From NCBI RefSeq assembly GCF_024362695.1, contig NC_065429.1, positions 1,954,501-2,018,500 of the forward strand: a stretch of 64,000 bases of DNA, in the 5' to 3' direction. The notes under the pieces are model-generated. The model did not search any database and was not told the origin of the DNA. It was given only the letters and a program-made list of their open reading frames with translations. Source of the DNA: Pectinophora gossypiella. Taxonomy: Eukaryota; Arthropoda; Insecta; Lepidoptera; Gelechiidae. This document shows, piece by piece, positions 24,601 through 31,621 of this stretch. The position numbers and the translations under genes were made by a program. Numbering within the stretch: position 1 is the first letter of the stretch; every line of letters begins with the position of its first letter.

Positions 24601-25771
24601 AGTACTTTAGTAGTAGTAGTAGTAGTTAGTAGTAGTAATATATATACAGGGTATTTTAGTTTTTTTTTTAAATTATTTTCAATTCTTTACTTTTGCGATG
24701 GAAAATTGCAATTGATATTAACTCAGAATAATGAGCTGAATTATACCCCTCAGTATTCGTTACGATGTCACTTACACCCCGTACAAGTACGTACAGGTAG
24801 CCATACGGGGATGATTCAGGCCATGAGTCTGAGGAATCTCCTGTCGAAAAAATCATGAAAATTTTAGTGTTTTTTTTTAATTATTCATCAGTTACATACT
24901 TTTGCGACGGAAAATTTCACTTGATATCAACTCAGAATCATGGTCTGAATCATCCCCCTCAGTATTCGGTACGGTATCACTAACATCCTGCATAGTAAGT
25001 CGAACACTATACAGAAATCTCACAGATGTGTGTTGTGTGTGTCACGCCTTATCCCGTACGCGTGAGCGAGAAGTGGGACCCAAATCACCGACGGGCTAAA
25101 ACTTTATGGCACACGCGCCAATTTTGAATTTGAAATCGGAAACTTAGCGCTGAATCCCCATTTCTTCTGACGATCTTTCGTCCCGCAGGTGGACCACATA
25201 ATCTGGCCAAACGGCAAACGCATCGTGCTGCTAGCGGAGGGTCGGTTGGCCAACCTGTGTTGTTCTTCTCTACCTTCATTCGTGGTCTCCGTCACAGCCG
25301 CCACACAGGCTCTAGCACTTATAGAGCTGTACAACGCGCCACAACCTAGGTACAAGGTGAGTACTCTGATTACTACTGTATGTGTTATATGGGTATGGGA
25401 CCAAAGTGATAAGGGACCTAAGTGATATGGGACCTTCTGCAGGAGTCGGGGCCAGTTACGTATTACGTCTAAACCTTAGCATAAGCCAACAAAGTTTCCA
25501 CCACCGAATAGTACAAATGTCAAGGGTGTACATAAAAAAATTTTTTTTGGAGTAAATAAATAAATTACTAAACTAAAATAAAACGCTTGTAACCAGTTCC
25601 TTCTATCCACAGGCGGACGTGTACCTCCTACCAAAGAAAATGGATGAGTACGTAGCAAGTCTTCACCTACCCACATTCGACGCGCACCTCACAGAGCTAA
25701 CAGACGAGCAAGCCAAGTACCTCGGCTTGAACAAGGTCGGCCCTTTCAAGCCGAATTATTACCGTTACTAG
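357..25771 (+). CDS. AhcyL1: AHCYL1/IRBIT-like adenosylhomocysteinase-like protein, ten coding exons
   Basis: Seen: exons 357-609, 19238-19440, 20013-20151, 20798-20968, 21277-21409, 22621-22747, 23353-23430, 24058-24237, 25189-25356 and 25613-25771 join in frame with GT-AG borders into 536 residues. Human AHCYL1 is about 530. The N-terminus (residues about 60-85) is basic and Ser-rich (RSRSLSASSADSYSSTSYT), followed by an acidic SSSDEDE stretch, then the hydrolase-like body with a Rossmann NAD motif GYGEVG (residues 324-329) and the C-terminal PFKPNYYRY. Family knowledge: AHCYL proteins resemble S-adenosylhomocysteine hydrolase but are regarded as inactive. They bind the IP3 receptor and ion transporters through the phosphorylated Ser-rich region. 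Inferred: cytosolic or ER-associated regulator. A second first exon lies at 18484-18622. The AHCYL identity rests on near-continuous similarity in every exon. The choice of AHCYL1 over AHCYL2 is less certain. Confidence 0.95.
1131..1496. repeat. tandem pair of about 192-bp GC-rich hairpin units
   Basis: Two nearly identical direct copies (about 1131-1307 and 1323-1496), far richer in GC than the surroundings. Each holds three short palindromes: gtgcgagcgaagcgagcac, ggcagggggc/gccccctgcc around an 11-base loop, and cgaggcccgaagggccgag. A 189-codon open frame on the minus strand (1055-1624) is a by-product of the repeat and is not called as a gene. Confidence 0.75.
1497..1825. promoter_or_regulatory. 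cluster of nuclear-receptor-type half-sites
   Basis: TGACCTTGA, the reverse of the extended monomer site TCAAGGTCA bound by FTZ-F1/ERR-type receptors, occurs at 1572, 1603, 1686, 1708 and 1771, with more AGGTCA words between. AGGTCATGACCT at 1765-1776 is a perfect 12-base palindrome. The motif match is seen. Binding in vivo is inference only. Confidence 0.45.
2575..2605 (+). repeat. isolated SINE/LINE 3' tail fragment
   Basis: Contains ggcctgtgcccagcagtgg, the tail found at the ends of two SINE families in this window and in the LINE fragment at 45353-45810. Confidence 0.5.
2640..2800 (+). repeat. GTTACG-rich repeat, left copy flanking the RT fragment
   Basis: Rich in GTTACG words. About 110 bases (2685-2793) match 4549-4653 in the same orientation at roughly 95%, including gttgctgaag and tttattagacgct. 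Confidence 0.8.
2803..4503 (-). mobile_element. 5'-truncated non-LTR retrotransposon with reverse transcriptase domain
   Basis: One frame runs open from about 4503 to the stop at 2905 (about 533 codons; the first in-frame GTG is 4440). It starts inside an endonuclease-RT linker (FWKNTNKLNPKPTLPVSV), then RT blocks YRPISLA, GFRPGLST, CFLDLSKAFD, VRQGGLSSPRLFNLYMN and SYADD, and a C-terminal thumb. No endonuclease is present, so it is cut off at the 5' end. A (TTTGAA)n tail ends it at 2803-2825. The RT frame is intact, so insertion is relatively recent. Clade not assigned; a CR1/Rex-type lineage is plausible. Confidence 0.85.
4530..4740 (+). repeat. GTTACG-rich repeat, right copy flanking the RT fragment
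   Basis: 4549-4653 is the direct-repeat partner of 2685-2793. The GTTACG-type words run on to about 4705. Together the two copies bracket the retrotransposon fragment. Confidence 0.8.
5145..5290 (+). mobile_element. MITE-like repeat, family G copy
   Basis: Shares tcaaatcagttacttttact and aaattactatggaatttgta with 6744-6960, 7095-7450, 48574-48960 and 62640-62730, and in reverse with 15655-15790 and 63225-63465. No coding capacity. Confidence 0.6.
5291..5550 (+). mobile_element. tRNA-headed SINE family S3, head missing
   Basis: Body and tail of the S3 family: cactttgtgatccctagttt, a core with gcacgttaagccgtt, and ggcggctcaataataaccct near the end. Truncated at its 5' end. Confidence 0.75.
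5592..5881 (+). mobile_element. tRNA-headed SINE family S1, near full length
   Basis: Head gaggagctcggtggcgcagc with an A-box-like ggtggcgcagcgg, the core gcacgttaagccgttggtcc, then the tail gtgccccagcagtggggacg and a (GAT)n end. Other copies are at 14471-14764, 34905-35090, 37868-38213 and 63724-64000. Confidence 0.8.
6573..6718 (-). mobile_element. about 145-bp inverted-repeat MITE, family T5
   Basis: Imperfect terminal repeats of the form ACRGTCAYGAGCA and a conserved centre (acattaacttttttgacaaa). Other copies: 8468-8612, 15150-15292, 16034-16152, 16903-17048, 34855-35186 and 60782-60926. Confidence 0.65.
6744..6960 (+). mobile_element. MITE-like repeat, family G copy
   Basis: Longer copy that includes the downstream part (aacgtgacaaaat, then gtctttatttagtaa). 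Non-coding. Confidence 0.6.
7095..7450 (+). mobile_element. family G copy interrupted by a long hairpin
   Basis: Starts like 6744-6960 and ends with the same gtctttatttagtaa stretch. Its middle holds the 7311-7401 palindrome, flanked by two copies of aaagaaaacgttt. Confidence 0.6.
7311..7401. repeat. near-perfect 91-bp palindrome (hairpin)
   Basis: The left arm begins taattaaagcacataataac and pairs with the right arm ending gttattatgtgctttaatta. Arms are about 36-40 bases with an AT/GC-mixed loop near gcggcat. A short piece of the arm (aaacgcggtaagaaccc) recurs alone near 62214. Confidence 0.85.
8068..8286 (-). mobile_element. SINE family S3 copy
   Basis: Reverse copy ending in a tRNA-like head: the B box is read as ggattcgaacccgggacct on the plus strand. 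A tRNA gene is not called because the head lacks a complete cloverleaf. Confidence 0.7.
8468..8612 (+). mobile_element. MITE family T5 copy
   Basis: Begins acagtcatgagcaatatcat and ends in atgctcgtgaccgta, giving imperfect terminal inverted repeats. Confidence 0.65.
9322..9605 (-). mobile_element. SINE family S2 copy, diverged
   Basis: Reverse copy: tail tatcccactgctgggcacag, the centre with accggagggggta, and a decayed head near 9590. Confidence 0.65.
9682..10020. mobile_element. inverted-repeat element with CCCCCGAC termini
   Basis: Bounded by aaccccccgac-like and gtcgggggtta ends. Interior motifs are gcattaaaatcggatcatcc and cacagacagacacatacaca. Non-coding. I recognise the type as common in lepidopteran DNA but cannot name the family. 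Confidence 0.5.
10468..10592 (+). mobile_element. C-terminal fragment of a LINE reverse transcriptase
   Basis: In one frame it reads RPKKVWMDCVKKDM, then GVSTEMTADRNEWKK before a stop, the usual C-terminal end of RTE-type LINE ORFs in insects. Preceded by an in-frame stop, so inactive. A LINE-style (ATTTC)n tract lies just upstream at 10425-10445. Confidence 0.65.
10640..13960. other. AHCYL intron 1 interior with no gene seen
   Basis: AT-rich sequence with short open frames only. None shows codon-like composition, a recognisable domain or splice partners. The longest (108 codons on the minus strand, 11876-12202) has no features I can support. Confidence 0.5.
13961..14215 (+). mobile_element. 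repeat family A copy (partial)
   Basis: Holds the family A opening tgacttattgtagatttgcc and ttaactacttggccggacaa, then departs. Other copies: 18715-18900, 22059-22600, 28235-28520, 46880-47065 and 62400-62600. A 79-codon open frame in it is not a gene. Confidence 0.6.
14471..14764 (-). mobile_element. SINE family S1, near full length
   Basis: Reverse copy from the (ATC)n end at 14471 to the head complement ccaccgagctcctc at 14764. Confidence 0.8.
15150..15292 (-). mobile_element. MITE family T5 copy
   Basis: Begins acggtcacgagcataatata, ends ttgcacatgactgtac; imperfect inverted termini. Confidence 0.65.
15655..15790 (-). mobile_element. MITE-like repeat, family G copy
   Basis: Reverse copy with tttcatacaaattccatagt and aagtaactgatttgagtatt. 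Confidence 0.55.
15795..16030 (+). mobile_element. dispersed repeat family R (LINE 3' region candidate)
   Basis: Contains ggagtcctagtacggctttg, gactactctgggcgccatcc and gcggggcggaaggcaagagg. Also at 30010-30560, 36000-36370 and 56190-56390. Ends near an agagtgtggctcttaaatta motif. No ORF. A retroelement 3' region is inferred from repeated 3' anchoring. Confidence 0.5.
16034..16152 (+). mobile_element. MITE family T5 copy, right end lost
   Basis: Begins acagtcatgagcaatataat and breaks off after ttgtaccaaag. Confidence 0.55.
16435..16505 (+). mobile_element. LINE 3' tail ending in (TTTC)n
   Basis: ctgtctgtctgtgtctgtga, ggaagtaataaatg, then (TTTC)n. A typical non-LTR 3' end with a microsatellite tail. 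Confidence 0.45.
16903..17048 (+). mobile_element. MITE family T5 copy
   Basis: Full copy with both imperfect termini (acagtcatgagcaatataat ... atgctcgtgaccgta). Confidence 0.65.
17130..17490. mobile_element. foldback MITE, family K
   Basis: Arms of about 90 bases: left with ctgcagacacctcctaattt and ttcttatccgccgataagga, right with the same words inverted (cctttccttttcggcggata). Other copies: 33469-33853, 36613-37160, 51165-51305 and 63085-63200. Confidence 0.65.
17638..17700 (+). mobile_element. SINE family S2 head only
   Basis: gcctccgtggtctagtggct, then ggaggtccgggttcaaac. The A and B boxes of a tRNA-like promoter are visible, but the body is missing. Confidence 0.55.
18484..18622 (+). 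CDS. AhcyL1: AHCYL alternative first exon (short isoform)
   Basis: An ATG at 18484 opens 46 codons starting MSKAGILKNKMAEVDVKVDN and ending KKRHSVGSGRSEF plus one base, then a strong donor GTAAGT at 18623. It ends in the same phase (1) as exon 1, so joining to 19238 gives a W codon and continues into SSSDEDE without a frameshift. The predicted product is 498 residues. It lacks the long Ser-rich tail but keeps a basic KKRHS patch. Use of this exon is inferred from phase, donor quality and position just upstream of exon 2. Confidence 0.72.
18715..18900 (+). mobile_element. repeat family A copy
   Basis: gacgtgacttattgtagttt through gcgtcgtctgagagg. It lies between the alternative first exon and exon 2 of AHCYL. 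Confidence 0.6.
19238..19440 (+). CDS. AhcyL1: AHCYL exon 2
   Basis: Residues 85-152: acidic SSSDEDE, a linker, then VRNIEQHAFGRREIEIAEQE, the conserved start of the hydrolase-like domain. Ends on a codon boundary before GTAAGA. Both alternative first exons splice to this acceptor (AG at 19236-19237). Confidence 0.95.
19475..19560 (-). mobile_element. LINE 3'-end repeat, family B
   Basis: Carries ataggcaacatagttacact and catccgcctaaaactactgc. The same family is at 34270-34430 and, inverted, 60120-60240, where it ends in the (TTTGAA)-type tail. Confidence 0.5.
20013..20151 (+). CDS. AhcyL1: AHCYL exon 3
   Basis: Residues 153-198, IVGCTHINAQTAVLIETLAA through NIYSTQNEVAAALAHN, the substrate-domain region shared with adenosylhomocysteinase. 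Ends in phase 1 before GTAAAC. Confidence 0.95.
20798..20968 (+). CDS. AhcyL1: AHCYL exon 4
   Basis: Residues 199-255, GFAIFAWRGESEEAFWWCID through MILDDGGDATHLMLKKHPQ and FKQIK. The DDGGD core is family-conserved. Phase 1 donor GTAAAT. The last 61 coding bases and the donor are duplicated in the next intron (21061-21170). Confidence 0.95.
21061..21170 (+). pseudogene. duplicated 3' part of AHCYL exon 4 inside intron 4
   Basis: Aligns without gaps to the last 61 bases of exon 4 plus its donor. It reads GGDVRHLMFTEHSQTFKQSK where exon 4 reads GGDATHLMLKKHPQAFKQIK. The match continues past the donor (GTAA) into an intron stretch containing ggcgcccaa in both copies. No acceptor that would include it in frame is evident, so it is probably a relic. 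Use as an alternative exon is not excluded. Confidence 0.7.
21277..21409 (+). CDS. AhcyL1: AHCYL exon 5
   Basis: Residues 256-299, [20 protein letters not shown] then KLCVPAMNVNDSVTK and FDNLYSC. This is one of the most conserved blocks of the SAHH fold. Phase 2 donor GTAAGC. Confidence 0.95.
22059..22463. repeat. large palindrome made of two inverted family A copies
   Basis: Left arm 22059-22229 (tcattcagcgcttatcgcta ... ccatttgtccggc) pairs with right arm about 22292-22463 (ggccggacaaatgg ... agcgctgaatgag) around a 60-base spacer. It sits in AHCYL intron 5. Confidence 0.75.
22621..22747 (+). CDS. AhcyL1: AHCYL exon 6 (NAD-binding motif)
   Basis: Residues 300-342, RESIIDALKRSTDIMFGGKQ then VVCGYGEVGKGCCQALKALG. 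Carries the Gly-rich dinucleotide motif GYGEVG. Ends on a codon boundary before GTGAGT. Confidence 0.95.
23353..23430 (+). CDS. AhcyL1: AHCYL exon 7
   Basis: Residues 343-368, VYVTEIDPICALQAAMDGFR then VVKLNE. The acidic residue after the second beta strand (TEIDP) is where SAHH enzymes bind the NAD ribose. In phase at both ends, so skipping it would keep frame but remove part of the NAD fold. Confidence 0.95.
23690..23995 (-). mobile_element. C-terminal fragment of a non-LTR retrotransposon ORF2
   Basis: Minus-strand frame ending at 23702: SWKLLN-like TWKSLNRLRTQVGRSK, FRWDFSEGS, CKCGTVPQTIEHLTSCPAC, then VAKFWADTI and stop. This Cys/His tail (CxCx..HxxxC) after the RT thumb is standard for insect LINEs. 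It lies in AHCYL intron 7, just before exon 8. Confidence 0.75.
24058..24237 (+). CDS. AhcyL1: AHCYL exon 8
   Basis: Residues 369-428, VIRQVDIVITATGNKGVVTR, then CNMGHSNTEIDV, ending WERVRSQ. TGNK and GHSNTEID are family signatures. In phase at both ends, donor GTGAGA. Confidence 0.95.
24650..25000. mobile_element. foldback MITE family T8, two partial copies
   Basis: Holds gtattcgttacgatgtcact and ttgatatcaactcagaatca motifs in both orientations. Other T8 copies: 18052-18235, 21655-22050, 26395-26627 and 27600-27800. Confidence 0.55.
25189..25356 (+). CDS. AhcyL1: AHCYL exon 9
   Basis: Residues 429-484, VDHIIWPNGKRIVLLAEGRL through the TQALALIELYNAP motif. In phase at both ends, donor GTGAGT. 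Confidence 0.95.
25613..25771 (+). CDS. AhcyL1: AHCYL exon 10 and stop
   Basis: Residues 485-536, starting ADVYLLPKKMDEYVASLHLP and ending GPFKPNYYRY, then TAG at 25769-25771. The Lys/Tyr-bearing C-terminus reaches into the partner subunit's NAD site in SAHH-type oligomers. Confidence 0.95.
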   Translation, partial: ADVYLLPKKMDEYVASLHLPTFDAHLTELTDEQAKYLGLNKVGPFKPNYYRY

Positions 25772-26160
25772 CGCCAGTGCAGTTGCGAGCAGTTCCACGC
25801 GGTCTCGTGCTGTTTCCCGCAAGTGAGAGATATTCGGTGTGGGGTTAAAGACGGGCAGAAGTAAAGTGTAGTTTGATAAAAAAAGTGCAGTTTGGTAAAA
25901 AAGTGAAGTGTGGTAAAAAAGTGAAGTGTGGTAAAAAAAAGTGTAGTTTGGTAAAAAAGTGCAATTTGGTAAAAAGTGCACTTTAGTAAGAAAGTGCAGT
26001 TTGTTGGCAAATTGTTAGCAGTTTTGTAAGAAATAGGATGCAGTTTAGTGAGAAATAAATTGAATTTGGATAAATACATTAAAGCGGTTGCTAAAATTGC
26101 AGGTGCAGGTCTGCAGCTCGGTTTTAGTAATGTACGGAATAAAAAATGTAACACTTTCGA
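25772..26160 (+). other. AHCYL 3' UTR with degenerate tandem repeat and poly(A) signals
   Basis: Follows the stop codon. 25863-26050 holds roughly ten imperfect 16-20 base units of the type GTGTAGTTTGGTAAAAAA. AATAAA signals sit at 26054-26059 and 26138-26143, so the message probably ends between about 26075 and 26165. No coding content is seen. Confidence 0.6.
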
Positions 26161-26394
26161 ATAGCCTAAGAGCCAACGGTCGCCAGACCTTCATTGTTTT
26201 ATAAAAGCTGCAACTACCTGCGTTGTCTCCCAACCCAGACAACGATCAGCAACTATGAAGTTTGGATCATTGTGGCTTATATGCTATTTTGTAATTCAGT
26301 TGAAAAACTACTAACTTCAGGGCAATTACAGACGGGAATTGCCTTTGGATTGGCTTTGCACTTAATTTTTTTCTGCCTCTTTTAGGATGTGGTG

Positions 26395-26627
26395 AGATAC
26401 AGAGTGTTAGTGACATCGTAACGAATACTAAGGGGGGTGGAATTCAGACCATGATTCTGAGTTAATATCAAGTAGAATTTTCCGTCGCAAAATTCATAAA
26501 AATTTATGTGTTTTTTAAATTATTCTCATTTCCATACTTTTGCGATGGAAAATTCCACTTGATATCAACTGAGAATTACAGTCTGAATCAACCCTGAAAG
26601 CTTTCGTTATGATGTCACTAACACCCT
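26395..26627. mobile_element. foldback MITE family T8 copy
   Basis: Starts acagagtgttagtgacatcg and ends gatgtcactaacaccctgtt. The arms are long inverted repeats. Confidence 0.65.
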
Positions 26628-27115
26628 GTTTACACGGGGAACGGTTAGAGTCCAGTCTTTGGATTTTGGGAAAACCAAATATGCAAATATTTATCTCAGG
26701 ACATCCACCACCACCTTATGATCATTTCGACGAACATTCGTTTTGCTTTTTTTGCAATTGTTTTGTGTAAATTTAAAAGATGTTATATAGAATGCTAAAT
26801 ATGACCATTTCATGAAATGGTCGACCACATCATGAAATGATCAATTTTACGATCTGGCCACGACATATAATATACCAAATCAAAACCGTGACGCAAATAC
26901 CAAACACGTGCCCATTTTTCATGTACTCGGCAGGGAACACTTGGCAATATCCGTCTATAATTCCTCTGAGCTGCTTATTCATCTTTTAACTGATGGAGTG
27001 AGTAATGACAGGGGCCTTTGACGGCCCAGTAATAACCCAGCCAGGGTTGGTGAGGTCGGTCTTTGGCCTTAACAGTTACAACTTTACAACCCGATTGATA
27101 AATGCGTGTAACCAT

Positions 27116-27482
27116 TGTATAAGAAAACCCGGTATGCTCAAAAGTGACAGCTAACATTTCAAGGTTAGCCCAGCTGACGTCATCCCACCCTGTGTTGCCA
27201 TTTCGTAAAAAATAAATTACCCACGACCAATGTTTTTTTTGCAAGGAAATTTTAAACTTTAAGCAAAATATTTACTTATAGTTTTAATGATTTTTATATA
27301 ATTATGACAATTAATAGTAATAAAATACATTAGTCAGTACTTCACTTAATATTCAATAATAAAATTTACGTCCTGTTGGAGATACCAATTTAATGGTAAC
27401 ACAGTGGTAACTTTTACATCATCAATGGGCTAGCAATGGCGGCTTGTCATAGGATTGAGCATACCTGATTTTCTTATACCAT
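27116..27482. mobile_element. about 365-bp inverted-repeat element
   Basis: Left end gtataagaaaacccggtatg, right end gcatacctgattttcttata (inverted match). Its middle (27243-27400) matches 47783-47940, and its left part matches 16640-16730. Confidence 0.6.
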
Positions 27483-27599
27483 GTGTGTAACGGCAAACTA
27501 CAAATCGTTAGTGGAATTGTAATAACGACTATTGTAATAACGGATAGCAAAATAATGCCTTGTTTTCACTGTGGCATTGTGTCATGACATTTTTATTAT

Positions 27600-27800
27600 A
27601 CAGGCTGTTAGTGACACCGTAACGAATACTGAGGGGGATGATTCAGACCATGATTCTGAGTTAATATCAAGCGGGATTCTCCGTCGCAAAATTCATGTAT
27701 TTATTAAATTTATTTTCAATTCTACACTTGATATTAACTCAGGATCATGGTCTGAATCATCCCCCTCAGTATTCGTTACGATGTCACTAACACCCTGTAT
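27600..27800. mobile_element. foldback MITE family T8, intact
   Basis: Left arm from acaggctgttagtgacaccg and right arm ending gatgtcactaacaccctgta match for about 75-80 bases. Flanked by TATA on both sides, a possible target duplication. Confidence 0.7.
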
Positions 27801-28234
27801 ATAAGTATTACTTTTTGGAGGCAGATAGCACCGCGTTTTGCTTTGACGTTTTAAAATAGTGTTGCCACTAATGAAATTAGAATAGGTACTTAGGTACTCT
27901 CAACTTATTATTGCGCCTGCGTTTAGTTTATAGCAATTGCTCATTGAATAAAATCCACAGGCGCCCACATGAAAAAAGGACATCGTTGTTGGTATAAAAA
28001 GATCTTTTTTGAATAATGAAAAAACAAAATGTCATGACTCAATGTCAAAATGTGACATTGAAAAAATAATGTGTAGTTAAAAAAATAATTAATTATAAGC
28101 TTTCAGATGCTTTGATGTGAATGGTTATGGTAAGGGATGCGTGAAAATGCGAAAATAAATTTGTCCAAAGATTATTGATTTGGCCTAAACCACAACTCGG
28201 ACAGTCCATACAATAATCTGATTCCTACCTTTTT

Positions 28235-28520
28235 TTTTGACGTGACTTATTGTAGATTTGCCTCAGATGGCATTAACTACTTGGCCGGACAAATGGGGAG
28301 CGCTGAAGGCTCTCACCCGGTAAAACGTTTAAGACAACAGGCCTGAGGGTGCCCAGTTGGGCGCGAACCTCGGCTCAGGGCGTCGTCTGAGAGGAAAAAT
28401 ACTTGAAAGAATTAATCGACCCTAGTGGGTCGATAGCGATAAGCGCTGAATGAGGGAAATCGTCGACCACGCCGGCGGGGTCGGTATCGGGGTCCTGAAG
28501 TGTTTGGTGTCGCGAGCTGA
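28235..28520 (+). mobile_element. repeat family A, most complete copy
   Basis: Runs from tgacgtgacttattgtagat through gccggacaaatggggagcgc and gaccctagtgggtcgatagc to the tgtttggtgtcgcgagctga end shared with 22500-22530. Confidence 0.65.
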
Positions 28521-28989
28521 AAAATATCAAGTAACAATTACTTTTTTATATGCTTCCACCATTATATTACATTTTTGATAAATTATGTACCCCAACAATG
28601 AGTAAATAGGTAATTATCACGTTAAAAGTGAACACCGCCATCTATCGTGTGTTTGGGGAACGTCGATTGGTAAGTCTCCATTACCCTGTATAAAGTTGAT
28701 AATACCGTTCAGCGCTTCATTTTAAAATAGTAATAATTTTGTTCGCACTCTTCTAACATACTTTGGTATGTAATAAATTACATCCAAATGTAATGAATTA
28801 CTCTTAAGGCGAAAGGTGTATGGTGAAAACTATTCTGTTTTTATTTTTTGTTAATAAATATGTGAGGTGGTGTTATGTGAGGTGTGGGGACGTATTAGAA
28901 TTTTAAAAAAACCAAAGCCGTAATAAAAAATGTGTTAGACAATGCAATTAGTGATAACGTACATAGACCGAAAGAATTTTGCATAGACA

Positions 28990-29066
28990 GGAGGACACGG
29001 TGGTGTAGTGATTAACACGCTCGTCTGGGTTTGACAAGACCTGCGGGTTCAAGTCCCGTCCGAGTC
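28990..29066 (+). repeat. tRNA-like SINE head (Asp/Glu type)
   Basis: ggtggtgtagtgattaacac (A box) and gcgggttcaagtcccgtccg (T arm and B box), with near-pairing acceptor ends gacacgg/ccgagtc (one mismatch). The anticodon arm does not fold normally (a loop of about 10), so this is a tRNA-derived promoter, not a working tRNA gene. The tail (ttttttgtgagtttccca) recurs at 31335-31355. Confidence 0.55.
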
Positions 29067-30009
29067 AGAATTTTTCTTGATTTTTTTTGTGAGTTTCCCA
29101 AAGCCCGTGCTTGTGCAAGCAAGTGCTTTCCCCAAGCAAGTGCGTGCTTTGTAGCACTTCCCCGTAGAAGTGCTATAAAAAATAAAATTAATTTAGTGAT
29201 AACGTGTTACCAATTTCTAGTTTTGTTTTTTATAAGTATTATATATTTTTTGTTATTTTATTTAGAATTTTATTTTTATTTTACGAGTAAGATTGTTTTG
29301 TTTGTGTATTTGTTTTAATGTACTATAGAATACAGGTAAAATACTACTCGAGTTTTCTAGAAAGGTTTGAAAAGTTTGTTATTCGTTGTCATAGCAACGC
29401 TCGGCGCGTATTTGCCTAGCCACATTGAAAAGACGTATAAAAGTAAGTGCGCAATGTCAACAGATACGAAATAGCAATTATTAGATGAATTACTTAAATG
29501 TGGCTATTTAGGCCCCCCCACCTAAAAGACAATTATTATCGCAATTTGAATATTGATTTTTTAGATAAATTGTTTTAATGTGGCCTTTTTCGACCGCCTG
29601 GGAGTTAAAAAGCCCATATTGGAGCATCAGGAGTACTCATCTTTGGTATTCGTTTACATTACACACTTCTTTCTATGTGCGCTAATGCCAAATTGCTTTT
29701 TTTAGATGAATTGAATTGCAATGTAATCTTAATTAAACATTCCTTTTTTGTAATAACTTATAAACGTTTGTTTTAAAATAGTGAATGTGAGAGAATGTGT
29801 TCATTAAGTTGCTAATCGAATTATTCGATGTAGGAATACATTTAGGCCGTGTCCATATTAGACTCACAGTTAGCGACTGACTGACTCAGCGTCTCAATGA
29901 GGTACTGTCCAGGCCACGTAACCAAAAAAATAAAATACGCTGTCATACTTTAACGTGTGGGATGGCGCCCAGAGTACATTGTGTCTTATTTCAAAGCTGT
30001 ACTAGGACT

Positions 30010-30560
30010 CCTGTCCTCCGCCTCTGAATAGTATTGACAGTTACTGCTGTCAGGTTCCAGGTTACAGTCCCTGTGACTTGCACCTTCCGTCCTGCATTGC
30101 CATACCCATGGCTTCCATCTCCGCCTCTGCAATCGTTGAGGTCTTCATCCGTATCCGCAAGGATTCTACGTTATGCTCCGTAGGTCTGGGTCGTTATCGG
30201 AACTCGGCCACCATCTGAAAGGAAGAGGCGCCCACTCCCTCGGCAAGGACGCGCCGAACAGGAATTGCCCCAGTGGGGGGCAGCGAAGAACTCTGTCCAG
30301 GGGGCCGGGTTGACTTTTCGAACGCCAGAACGCACATCTCAACCAGACACAATGTAAAGTCTATTTACAGCCAGATGCGAAACCAAGACCAAAGGCTGTA
30401 TGGGCATCGTCATCATCAATTTAAGAGCCACGCTCTTGTCGGTGCAGCATTTTCCATGCTACTTTTTAGGGAAAGGGCAGTGGTTTCCCTCTTGCCTTCC
30501 GCCCCGCAGTACTCTGGCTGACGCAAGTGGGGTGGCGCCCAGAGTAGTCTATTACAAAGC
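30010..30560 (+). mobile_element. repeat family R, nested copies
   Basis: Two partial copies of the family R words (tcctagtacggctttg type; gccttccgccccgcagtact in reverse) with family-specific ggaagaggcgcccactccct between them. Confidence 0.45.
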
Positions 30561-30902
30561 CGTACTAGGACTCCTATGGTGCTGTGTATGGTGGTGTGGT
30601 GCTGTATGGGCATTCCACTTAAAATGTATTGATTGATTGATGTGATCCAGCGGATTTCGGCTACGGCGACTGCTTCAACTCGAGGCGAACAAGAGGCAAA
30701 CAGTCAGCTAACTGTGACCGTAATGTAAACACGGATTTACGTCATTGATGGCTTAGTGAGAATGTCCGATCTTTATGTTGGTAGCATTTATCATGCACTC
30801 CGGACACTTAAAATCTCTTTCGTACCGCGTGCCCTCAAACGCGTAAGTGCGAGGGAGACAGATAGTCCGCGCGCTCCCCATTACTCCTTAGCTTACGGCC
30901 AA

Positions 30903-31238
30903 CATACATACATAAACAGCCTATATACGTCCCACTGCTGGGCACTGGCCTCCCCTCAATCAACCGGAGGGGATATGGAGCATACTCTACCCCGCCGCTC
31001 CACTGCGGGTTGGTGGAGGTGTTTTTTATACGGCTAATAGCCGGGACCAACTGCTTAACGTGCCCTCCGAAGCACAGAATCATCTTACTTTTTCGGACAA
31101 TCAGGTGATTCAAGCCTGAAAAGTCCTTACCAAACAAAGGACAGTCTCACAAAGTGATTTCGACAATGTCCCCATCGGGAATCGAACCCGGACCTCCAGA
31201 TCGTGAGCCTAACGCTCTAACCACTAGACGACGGAGGC
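30903..31238 (-). mobile_element. SINE family S2, full length
   Basis: Tail cagcctatatacgtcccact at 30919, central accggaggggata, core gcttaacgtgccctccgaag, and tRNA-like head (gggaatcgaacccggacctc, then ctctaaccactagacgacgg). Confidence 0.8.
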
Positions 31239-31621
31239 TTACGGCCATTTAAGACCCAGAGGGGGTGAGGTACGAACCTGGCTTGATAAAGAGGTATGGG
31301 GTCAAATCTCGATAGTCTTTTTCGATTAAATTTTCTCTTTGTGAGTTTCCCAACGCATATGTGAGTGCTATGAAAACAAAATCCTTTCACCGTTTGGCTG
31401 GACAATAGATCGCGACTTTCTCACAAGCAGGGCGTACACATTGTTGAATATAATATTTTTATCCAACAACATAAAGTGTAAGTGATAGCGTGTTGAACAT
31501 TAAAATAAACTAAAGACGCCTAAACCAAGTGTATTTATATGACCGTAGCAAGTATTGTTGGCAAGTTTTAATAAAATAAACGATTAGAAAAAAATATTTT
31601 AGATTGTATCATTTCATAAAC

